From assembly GCA_030248215.1 (NCBI GenBank), contig JASANG010000869.1:27484-91483 (forward strand): DNA of 64,000 bases, in the 5' to 3' direction. Position numbers and translations under genes: made by a program. The stretch comes from Enoplolaimus lenunculus. Its lineage: Eukaryota; Nematoda; Enoplea; Enoplida; Thoracostomopsidae. The notes below the pieces were generated by a model. It was given only the letters and a program-made list of their open reading frames with translations. It did no database searches and was not told the origin of the DNA. Below are positions 29,001-41,000 of the stretch, in pieces (within the stretch, counting starts at the first letter, position 1; every line of letters begins with the position of its first letter).

Positions 29001-32000
29001 GATTTAAACTAGAAATGATATTTTTTCAATTAGCAATGGAACGTAGTTTTAAGCTTACCATTATCTACAACTTCGGCTTTTAAGTTCAAAATATTAAGAA
29101 TTATTTTATTGTTCGTCTGACGGTAACATATAGCTGGTGCAAATTCGGATGCTTTTAAGTAATTTTGTTATGTTTGTATACAACTCGTCGACCGACAACT
29201 TATGATTCGAGATTTTATCGAGTCTGCAATACGTCGCCCAATGATCATGCGTTAATAGGCTTAGGCTTAGGATTGCGCTTAGATTATGCTTAGATTTAAT
29301 TATACACTGTAGGATACTGTTGAGCGACAAGTTGTCGGGCGACGAATTGCCGTAAATTCAACTGAGACACTGCTGTTTAAAGAATCGTGTATCCGATCCC
29401 GGCTTATTGCATTCGACTGGCTGTTTTTTTCTTTTTATCGCTATACCAAATGGAGTATATATATATATATATATGTGCGTTGTGTTGATTTTTTTTATTT
29501 CTGACCAAAACGTATATATACCTGGGTTCGTGCATTTTTAAACGATTCTGCTACAATTCATTATTTGCATTTTTGCTTTGAATTTTCGTTAGCGACGTTA
29601 CAGTTTTTTGTTTGTTATTGAAACGGATTTGTCAAATATTGCTAGTTTCATGTTTATCTGTGTATTAATTAAAGCTAGAACACCAACAATACGTGCGGAG
29701 CCATCGTTTCCGCAAACTGTCGTATCTAATATTCTCGTGTAAACAAAAAAATAGAGAACGCGAATCAGGTGCTACAGAGAAAATTGGACAAATAGGTGTT
29801 CTCGTGTCGTGTTTTAAAGATGTTGATGATGCTGATATTCCAATCGTTTTAATTATTTTTACCAAATTGTGCTAATCGAACAATTTAAGTTATAATATGC
29901 TACGCTTAGGTTCAAGCTCATGCTTAGGCTTAGGGATTAGGTTGCGGACGCCGGAACCTTTTCCAAAGCTGCACATAATCTAAGCGTAAGCGTTTACGTA
30001 AGATATCGGCGGAAAGCGTACAAGAACACTTGTATTCGATTCGGATTAGAAATGTTTGCTTATTTCTTATAGTATCATGACAATTCTTTGCTCGAGAAAT
30101 CGTCGACCGACAAGTGATAATCCGAAATTTCGTCGACTCGACAATTCGTCGCCGATCTTTATGTTATGACTTTATACTTTTATAGGTTTAGGATTACAGT
30201 TAGGATTACGCTTAGGTTTTTTGTAGGGTTTACGACACTGTTGGACAACAAATTATCGGTCGACGAATTGTCGTTACATTCAGTTCTCATGCAATACCGT
30301 AAATTATCATTTATATATATAATGCATACGTGTTTATTTTCGTGATTACAAATACTAGTTCTTTTATGTGTTTTGACAAATAAAGTGTAAATAAACCGGT
30401 AACGGCAATCATTTTTCCTCGTCCAAATTTCCGTGCCGGTTAATATGACCTCTGTTCGCAAAAAGTCCGTACGCATAATTTACTGGAATATTAACCCTTT
30501 CTCACATGAATATTTTTGATTTCCCCTGAGACCTACTTTTATGCTAGGATTCGAACTCCGGCGACTGGAGTGGGAGGCGTATACCATCACCACTCAGCGA
30601 TAGGAGCTTGACGCTCGAGCACGAGGGCGCTCTCACGTCTTGTGGGGATTTAGTACTATGTATACGTGTTGCAATTGTTAAACACGGCGCGATATATTAA
30701 CGTATATACACTGCGCTAAGTTGCCTATAGGCAACTCAATGTGAGAAGGGGTTAAAATAGGCGTTGACTCCGGTTTTGGTTTAGACTCAGGTTTATGTTT
30801 AATAGGCTTCCCGGTTTGGGATATAGAAGTGACATAAATAGTAAACGTGGGTATAATTTCACAGTCAAATTGCTATACAAACAGCGCGCTGACAAAAATT
30901 GTTGAGCAACGAAATATAATTGCATTTATCGTAGCTTAACAGTTTTAACAACGCTGATTTGGTCCACATTATAATAACAACTCCAATCATTTCATTATTT
31001 CAACATGCATTCGTTCAAAAATAGTTGACACTAAAAAATATTGCACAGTATACTGCAGTGAAATGGAATTTTAGTTGTGAAACTGTGTGGCCGATTTGAA
31101 GCAATTAAAAACCGTTCAAATATTCGAAGCGAGCTTAATTGAGCAAGACAGTGTTTACAATAAGAGTTGGCAGTTACAAAACGCAATTGGCGGTTTGCAG
31201 TAATGCAAACTTACAGCCAAAAACGCTAGGAGGATTTAGTCCTCCTAGAAGATTCCCCTTCTGCGCCCGGCAAAAGTTTAGCAATCAAGCCAAGTGCCCG
31301 TAATCTCTCGCTATGAAGCTATTTTGGACAACTTTCCAATGCTGGGCTATGTACGGGCTTAAGCGCAAACCCTGCGCGCCACGTCATATTATGCGCTTTA
31401 GTTAAGTTATTTTATGTTAAGCTTTGCTGTGTTTTATGTTCACGCTTTGGTGGAAAATATTATTTTCTGCATATAATTTGGTTTGCTTTTAGTTTTAATT
31501 CTTAGAAAATACTGCAATAATTGCCTTGGTTGGTTTTGTTTGCAAGCTTTAGTTGTAAATAACCGCCGCAGTCATATGAGCAAGTTGAAAAAAAACTGGT
31601 AAGTTTATGATTTATGAAATAAAAGTTAAAATTATTGTTTTGGCTTACAAACAAAAATACAAATCGCTCAGTAGAAATGCGAACAAAGTATAATTCCCTA
31701 CTTATGTATCTGGTAGGGTTGCGCTATAGTTTTTTTGGCGTGCGACGCCATCCGACGCCGTCCGTCACTCGCACGGTATCGTACGCAAATAACTCACGTA
31801 CGATAACGTACTTATGGTGATGTACGGTGGCAGACGGCGCCGTATGCGTGATGCACGATGACGGAGAGCGCCGGGCGTCAAGTATAGGCAACCCTTAGCG
31901 TTAATGCGGTGGTTTTTTTAATAATAATTAAAATAATTAAAATAATAATAATAATAATTATATTATTAATTAAAATAATTAAAATAATAATAATAATAAT

Positions 32001-35000
32001 TATATTATTATAAAATAATAATAATAATAAAAATAATAATAATGATAATAATAATAATAATAATAATAATAACAGTAATAATAATAATAATAATCAAAAT
32101 TTCAGTTTAGCCAATTGTCTAACTTCAAATTTACAAACAGCGAAAATATCACATCAAACTTGCGTGAAAGGTGCTTGATTATTCTGAAAGTTCGTGATAA
32201 ATAAAGTTCAACAGATCGAAGCTTTCAAAAACCTTTTACAGTTTATATTTTCAATGTTTTAGTGTTCGGCGACATGTGGACGTGGTATTCGAACGCGAAG
32301 TGTCACTTGTATTAATCCTGACTCTGGAGATAAGATTGACAACGAAACATTATGCGAAGATGGCGAAAATGGCCAACCGAAACCTAGTGAAGAGCACCGA
32401 TGTCGTATGGCGAAATGCCCTCGATGGCGTCCTAACAAATGGTCTTTGGTTAGTCAATACGGCTTTTGTTCACTTCCAGTCTACAAAATTTTGCAAATTT
32501 TCAAATTTTGGCATAATTTAGGCTCAGGATTATGTTACCAAGACCAAGATTTAGGCGTAATATATTAACGGATTTAATGCAGCGTCCACAATATCTTGTG
32601 TACACGCTGTGGAAACAAAATGTTTCAATTTCCCGAACAGTTTTATTTAATAAATGAATGCTTAAAGGAAATTGACTTGTACAATTTAAAGTATACATTT
32701 CTGTATTGTATTAATCGCAGATTTCACAGTATAATAATTATGTAAAGTTATATAAAAAATATTGCAAGTACTGAACGAAATACGCTCGAGTTGTAGGTGT
32801 ATCTCCCCTATTAATGTGGTAGATCAAACAAATAGAAAATCGGCATAACAATGCAACGGTTTCTATGCTGAAGTATGTGTGTACAGTTGTAATTTATGCA
32901 ATATTGCTGTGTTGTTACGGTAGCGTTATCTTTTTTGAAACCTCTGGGCATACGATGCCGGACGCGGTGACAGACGTCTACAGACGGAGACCAACGGCGC
33001 CACGCGTGAAATATAGCGCCAGTACTAGACAACATATTGTTGACTAGCGATTGGCTGTACAAATAACTCTTAATACAAGTCCAGATTTCTACCCAGTATT
33101 ATTTGTTGTAAAAATTTTGCTTCCGACTGGGCGCATATATACTTTTGTTGCATTGAATGCAAAATTTTCTTATTGTAGTGTTCGGCATCGTGTGGGGAAG
33201 GTGTTCGACAAAGGTCAATCAGTTGTTACATGGGGCGAAGGCGTAAAGTCACAGATGACCGCTGTGATGCGTTACCCAAACCGTCAATGCAAACACGATG
33301 TTACTTGATGCCGTGTCCAATGTACAAATGGATACATTCCAGATGGACTAAGGTAAGGCTGTTTGCGTTTGGTTTTGGTATTTCGCGTATATTATTTTGT
33401 ATACAAGTGTCAGTGGTTTAAACCAAATAATTTTTCGTTCCTCTGCTTTATTCGTAGTTAAGCTATAAGGTTTAATGAATTGATTGCCATAAACTACCTC
33501 GTATATTTTGAAAATCTGTGCTACACCTTCTTAATGCAGTTAATTACACTGCCAAAAATGACGTGTCAAATTGACTCTGTCCGAAATAGGCTCTACGGGG
33601 CTACACAAACTGAGTCAAATTCGACTCCATCAGAGTCAGATTCGACTCACTAAGTTGCACGATTGACTCCGGTGGAGTCCAATTTGACTCAGTTTGTGTC
33701 GTTCCGCAGAGCCTATTTCGAAGAGAGTCAGTTGGACTCACCATTTTTTGCAGTGTACGATCCTGCTCATTCCTGATCGTAAATAGTAATGCTATGTTGT
33801 ATATTATCAGTTGAAGCGAACTTAATAAGAAACGGCCAATGTTATCCTAAAGGCCGTCCCATTTTCCCGGGACAGAAATGTACCAGGAATACCCGTCCCT
33901 TTTTCCCGGGACAGCAATGTACCAGGAGTACAGACAAAAAATATAATTGTGACAGCGGGACAGTTGGGACAGATCAGACAGCTGGAACAGATGGGACAGT
34001 TGGGACAGATGGGACAGATGAGACAGATGGGCCAGTTGGACAGATGGGACAGTTGGGACAGATGGGACAGATGGGACAGTTGGAATAGCTGGGACAGTTG
34101 GGACAGATGGGACAGATTGGACAGTTGAGACAAACGGGACAGTTGGAACAGATGGGACAGTTGGGACAGATGGAACAGATGGGACAGATGGGACAGTTGG
34201 GACAGTTGGACAGATGGGACGGTTGGGACACTTGGGACAGATGGGACCGATGGGACAGTTGGGACAAACGGGACACTTGGGACAGTTGGGACAGCTGGGA
34301 CAGATGAGACAGATGGGCCAGTTGGACAGATGGGACAGTTGGGACACTTAGGACAGATGGGACAGTTGGGACAGATGGGACAGATGGGACAGTTGGAATA
34401 GCTGGGACAGTTGGGACAGATGGGACAGATTGGACAGTTGAGACAAACGGGACAGATGGGACAGTTGGAACAGATGGGACAGTTGGGACAGATGGGCCAG
34501 TTGGACAGATGGGACAGTTGGGACACTTGGGACAGATGGGACAGATGGGACAGTTGGAATAGCTGGGACAGTTGGGACAGATGGGACAGATTGGACAGTT
34601 GAGACAAACGGGACAGATGGGACAGTTGGAACAGATGGGACAGTTGGGACAGATGGAACAGATGGGACAGTTCGGACAGATGGGACAGATGGGACAGTTG
34701 GACAGATGGGACGGTTGGGACACTTGGGACAGATGGGACCGATGGGACAGTGGGGCAAACGGGACAGTTGGGACACTTGGGACAGTTGGGACAGATGAGA
34801 CAGATGGGCCAGTTGGACAGATGGGACAGTTGGGACACTTGGGACAGATGGGACAGTTGGGACAGATGGGACAGATGGGACAGTTGGAATAGCTGGGACA
34901 GTTGGGACAGATGGGACAGATGGGACAGATGGGACAGTTGGAATAGCTGGGACAGTTGGGACAGATGGGACAGATGGGACAGTTGGAATAGCTGGGACAG

Positions 35001-38000
35001 TTGGGACAGATGGGACAGATGGGACAGTTGGAACAGATGGGACAGTTGGGACAGATGGGACAGTTGGGACAGATGGGACGGTTGGGACACTTGGGACCGA
35101 TGGGACAGTTGGGACAAACGGGACAGATGGGACACTTGGGACATAGATATATACATATATACATATATACATATACACATATATACATATATACATAAAC
35201 ATATATATACATATATACATATATATGTATATATACATATATATACGTATATACATATATTATAAATATCCTACGTAAATATATCTGCTTGTGCATATGT
35301 GAACAGGAGCGAATAAGTGTTCACTCCGGGTATATTTCTGTCCCGGGAAATTGGGACGGCCTTTATAGTAACATGGGCCTAAGAAACCATACATAGTCGG
35401 TTGGAAACAAATGACTCCAGTTAGTTAGACAACCAAGCATCTGTCAGTAATTATTTGAATTTCAGTGTTCACGAAACTGCGGCCGTGGCATTTCAATTCG
35501 TCGAGTATTGTGTATCAACAGTTTCCGACAACCAGCACCACCACGTAAATGCGACATGGACAAAAAGCCTGTCGCTGTGAAACAATGTATTCAAACTCAA
35601 TGTCCGTACGTGTGGCAACCTGGACAGTGGTCTGCAGTATGTTGTTGTATTTAATTTGTCATTTGCATATGACTTTCGACATGTTGTAACGGTCATGTTT
35701 GTTTTAAAATATGTCGGGTTTCTAGCTGTGGTGCAATAGGATAGGCTGTCGACTAATAGTAACAGTGACCCTTTGCCCTATATGCTTGTCTTAGAGTAGC
35801 TTTATATAAGTTATAACCAGCGTCTTTATATGATAAACAAAAGAGTGGAAATTGAGAAAATACTGCAGATTTTAGTCTGCTTATTGCAGGTAATATATGC
35901 AATAGGTTCCGAATGCAGTCGTTATGCGGGATTCACGTTATAACCGGGGCAGCTTGGGATACGTTTTGTCCCGATTAGCCTATTGGGTAACATTTTGTCT
36001 GCTAATATCATATGATATATTTTCGAATGTCTGCATACTTGAGGTAACATACCCAAATTGTTCTGTTGAATATCATATGATACTATAATTTGAAATTTGA
36101 ATTTTTGAATTATGATATTGTTTTTCTAAGCGGTTTTGGGTCGGAAATGAATTTGCAGACGTGTATTTGGTATTTAAAGCACAGCTGTGCCTCTGCCGTC
36201 CGACTTTCCATTAATTTATTAGCACCCGAAAATTACCCTGTACCGCTGAATATCATATGATATTTGTTGTAATTTTGGAATATCACATGATATTCGCATA
36301 AATGTCCCTCAGTATCACGTGGGTCGGACGTGATCCGCATTAGCTTTCAGCATGCGCTGTTAATCTTTCGGGTTTGGTTTAAGTTTCTCTATAGACTTAG
36401 GTTTAAGCATATGTTTAAGCTCAGATTCACTCTGCCGATTTAATAATCGCTAGATGTTGTTAAATACTTGTTTTGCATATGATTCGTTAATACTTGATTC
36501 ATTTAGATAGCAACAAATAATTTATGCAATAAAACTGCAATTTCAGTGTTCGAAGACTTGTGGACCCGGTGTTCAACAACGGACGCGTCATTGCCGGCTT
36601 AAATCAATCAATCGTACGCAACTGGTTGGAGCAGAATTGTCTCCAAGACACTGCAATTTGTTGCCAACTCCGGCGACACAACGTCAATGTGATTTTGGTC
36701 CGTGTGACGCTCGGTATTACTGGCAGATGGGACCATGGACTCCGGTACGTTCGATTTTATCTTACAGCAGCTGTAGTCTTTTTTCGTAATGTCAAATGTA
36801 GTGCAACTGATGTATTATGTCGTAGGACAAACTGCTATTCAGGGCAATTGTTAATTAAAATGTATAAGTATGTTTCATTGCTATTTTACTTAATGGCATT
36901 AGATGTACAGTGGTCGTGTTTAATATTAATAAAAGTTTATACCGGTTGAAATATTTCTTACATCGCGGGATTATGTTCCTATTCATTTGTGATATGATAC
37001 ATTTTATATATTGGGTTAATATGTTAGGGAAGCTTTTGTGTAAAACTTAGAATGACGTAATAGAGTGACAGTGTCTCACACTTTAACAATGTGTTCTAAC
37101 CTATTTGGCCTACTTTCATACAATTTATTGTTGCCCGAGTTCAGAGGCACCTCAACGTTGCGCTTGCATAGACCTTCCGACCAGTGGCGGATCCAGGATC
37201 TCAAATTGGGGGGGGGGGCAAAAATTCACAGGTAATAAACATATTTTTGACCCACACACAAACCACGAACTATTGCCATAAACTTGCTATATAATTTATG
37301 TCGAGATGCTGTTGGGGGGTCCATGGCCGGGGTGGCCCCAACCATGGATCCGCCATTGCTTCCGACTCCAAGTGGAAACAACGGTGATTAAAATGTCGCT
37401 CAGTTTAGTCATGCATAATTTGGTGATTATTCATTTCCTATCATTCGTTAAGGGTTTAGATATTATTAAAAGTCATTTTTGTGTAGTATAGTTTTAACTT
37501 TATTATTACTATTTTAGTGTTCAGCACCGTGTGGCTGGGGCGTTCAGAAACGAAGAGTTCGATGTTTGAATAACCGCGGCAAACGGGTTCACAAATCGAA
37601 ATGCATTCAAAAATTGCGACCTCCTCGACGACGCGCTTGCATTGAAAAAACTTGTAAGCTAAACTTGGCTTTAACGAAATTAGATTTGAATTCGAATACG
37701 ATGTCTAATTTCAGTAGGAAGATACAGCCTTGAGAAAGCAAAATTTTCAATGAAGTCGATGCTGAGTTGGCTAGTTTCAGGATAGACTTGCTATCATCGA
37801 ATCTTATGATTAAAGCTTGGACGCTCCCACATACGTAGTTTGGGCACCACTCCAGCACTTGGGCACCCCTCCAGCACAGAATAAATATATATATATAACC
37901 AACCGAAAACCGACAATATGCTTCAATTGATAACAAGCCAACAAATATTTATTCGCGGACCCCGAAATTATACAAACTATGAAACATTTCATTGGCGAGC

Positions 38001-41000
38001 TCTCTCGGACCTGTTTGGGGCGGCCGACTATTCTTATTCTAACGTTAATCGTACCACTTTTTGCTATCAATTACTGTAGTGACCCGAATAAGAAGAGGGA
38101 CTGGTAATGATTTGGCCTCTTCTTATGGTACCCCTGTTATTCGGTTACGGATTGTTATTCATTTTCAACCCGCACTCCGCCACTCTTCGTTACTGATATA
38201 TCCGGCATTGCAACTATCTGTAGAATTACACGTTTTTTGCCTTGCATCAAAAGCTTGAGCGATAATGCAAGGCTATACATTGGAATGTTACTTTGAAAAC
38301 TTAAGTACGCTTTAAAGTTTCGAACTCAACTTTGTTGGTTCTGGAGTGATTTATGCACTACAATGATGTCTAATTAGGGTTTAGGGACTCTATCCGCTTT
38401 ACGGAGTCTTAATAGGGATACGGACTCTTAATAGGGATACGGACTCCTATTTATTGGGACTCAAAATTCAGGCCCCCTCTTATTACCACTCCTCTTATTC
38501 GGGTCACTACAATACGCTCAGCAATAAAAATTGATTCAACATGTTTTTCTACATTTTAGCAAATTTCTTTCTTATGCAGTTGAGAAACATTGTTTTTTCA
38601 ATGGCCCTTTCTGCGCACTTTAACTTCTCGTTCCTTTATTACTGTCAAAAAATATTTATATATAGGAACTCCAGTGTAAGATTTCATTATATTTTTAAAA
38701 AGCAATGGAACCCAGATCATATGAAGCGCTTTGTCTCACCACAAAAGCTGAATAGAACACAACTGTAACCATAGTAGTTTCAACTATAGTGATTCAGATT
38801 CAGCAAATTAGCATGGATTCGGTGCCACTTTTAGACTGTGTTGAATGTAATTTTTGGAAAATGGGGGGGAGTGAAAAAGTAAGGAAATGATAGGAAATGG
38901 GACCCGCACCGCCCATTTTCAAACTTCAAAAAATTTCTAGACTTCGGTGGAATCGTAATTGACTTCTCCAAGTGCAAATCTAGAACAGTCCCTCTGCCGT
39001 AAATTTTGTTTCGTACTTTTGCTACAATTTGTTTCATTAAAGTGTATCACTTTAAGCTCTGGTGTATAAAATAATTATGGTTAATAAAACAGCCTGTTAG
39101 TCATATGGGCCTCGGGCCTCCTAGTCATAATGGTGCAAGTCCTCATGATAATATTTGGGCCCCGGGCATCCTAGTCATACGGGTACAAGACCTCCTAATC
39201 ATATGGGTCCCGGGCCTCCCACCACGTTATTCCGGCCCTGGATACATAAACAAGTGACCAAAATTTTTATTCACAACTGCGCGTTTTTAATGCTATTTCA
39301 GGTGCTGCTACGGACTGCCGAGAAGTCAAAAAGTATGAAAAATTGGCACAAGACGGATTTTATGATATATTTGTTCGAGGAAAAATAATTAAAGTAAGTA
39401 TCTAACAAATACGCAGCGCGCGGTGAGTATAGCGTAACCCTAACTGTAAGCCTAATCCAAGCGTATAGGTAAGCCAAAATTTGAAAATTTCATAAGCTGT
39501 TAATGATAGTGTACAATAGCGACAATATTTATCACGTCACTTCTGAAATTGGTGCTTATTCTGTTTTAGATTTATTGTCATGCCATGAATGATGCAATTC
39601 CACGCGAATACATCGCACTCAAAGCTGGGTCAGACAAGAATTTTGCTGAGATATACTCAAAACGGTATATATATAGTTGCAGTGGCAGTTCCAGGATCTT
39701 AGAATGGGGTCCCAAAATGTTTTCATTACATTGCGGAGCGTTCGCATAATCCAATTACAAACCACGGAATTATTGCTATAAAATTGACTATGAAAGCTTA
39801 CAACCGTTCAGCTCAGATGTAACCAATAATAAAACTGCAACTATATTAAAGTGCCGAGTAACGCAGCAACGCGATGTAGATCTAAACAACAGGGTGACAA
39901 CATAAGTTCAGATAGGATTTGAGAACCAGCAAAAATTTAAAGGTTCGAATTCGGAATAACCAGCAAAAATTTAAATGTTCGAATTCGGAATCGAATTCAG
40001 CTTTGAGAAAGTAGAATCTAGTCAGCTTCAGCACCATTTGCTTCTGTGGTTGAATGAGTTCAAACCGACTCTTAATTTTCATATTAATTGGTTTTCAACG
40101 AATTTTGGTTTCGATATTTCAAAATTCACATGTTTCTATTGCCTGCATATTATTCGGCTGACCAATGTTACTCGGAGGGGGTCCGTTTTCGCGCAGGACA
40201 GGAACAGGCTCTGAGTGCAACGGCAAATACTTTTGAATATTTTACTGCGCCGGAGGTACAGCTTCGAGCCTATATTTATGCTGAGAAACATACATATATA
40301 CGAGTACACATATGCACCTCTTACACAAACAAATATATTCATATATACATATATACATACAGCAACGGAGTAGCCAACCCCAATATATACATATATACAT
40401 ACAGCAACGGAGTAGCCAACCCCATACCCCCACTTGGGAGCCTCCACTCCTAAAGGGGTCCCTATCCTAACCGGATAAAACAAAAGCTGCAGAAGGTTTG
40501 AAATACGTTACGCTTCTCGCTCGCATCACTCGCGAGTTTTACACTATTCTACCTTTCCGCTTTTTTTAAATGGCATTAGACACTACACAGGCCTAACAAT
40601 AACCACCAGGCTGCTAAATGCCAATAAATTTTCTCGCTCGCTGCACTCGCTGGCTTACAATTTAACGTTTATAATAACTGAAACGAAATAATAAAGAAGG
40701 TAATAAAACAAATTTTCGATTAAGGTGTGCCGTGTGCAGTATCCCCTGGTTCGAGCATATGAAGATTGCAAAAGGTTTTACCAAAATATGAGCTGGTTAG
40801 CTACTTTAAAAGAAAATGTCAAAAAAGTTCGCGCTGTGCGTGAAGTTTCATTCATTTTAAACATTATGTCAAACTGTTTTTGGAAGGGTGTCTCCGCAGC
40901 AGTCAAACACGAGCGTGAGCTTGGACCTTTAGATCAAACATCGATAAATTCTGTATTCACATCTGCACTGGAACCCATCTTGGCGTTAAGGGGCCCTCAC

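Larger units (their letters stand above)
28046..32262 (+). other. Largest ADAMTS intron (4.2 kb)
   Basis: No TSP1-like exon was found inside; phases and sequence of exons 30 and 31 fit without one. It holds two family K elements, one family H, one family F, TA and AAT microsatellites, and a TTAGGC-like stretch at 29900-29940. Confidence 0.75.
33834..35379. mobile_element. TIR family L, copy 4, swollen by a GGGACAG minisatellite
   Basis: Left end ggccaatgtt...taaaggccgtccc and right end gggacggcctttatagtaac..atgggcc are inverted repeats of the same type as the TTAGGC-bearing copies. An exact 8-bp duplication TAAGAAAC lies at 33826-33833 and 35380-35387. The interior is almost wholly tandem repeat: a GGGACAG array, then a TATACA-rich microsatellite. 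It sits in the intron between TSP1 exons 32 and 33. Confidence 0.9.

Noticed and set aside
30541-30612. Functional tRNA gene on the minus strand
   Set aside because: A and B boxes are present but the anticodon and T stems do not pair well and the sequence lies inside a repeated TTAA element.
33822-35296. Long open frames of up to 452 codons on both strands over the GGGACAG array
   Set aside because: They arise because the 10-bp unit has no stop codon in any frame; the product would be a monotonous repeat, and the array sits inside a transposon in an intron.
40088-40453. 121-codon frame within the GON intron
   Set aside because: Exons 37 and 38 join exactly without it and the GON domain has no such segment; its end lies in a TA-rich duplicated microsatellite.
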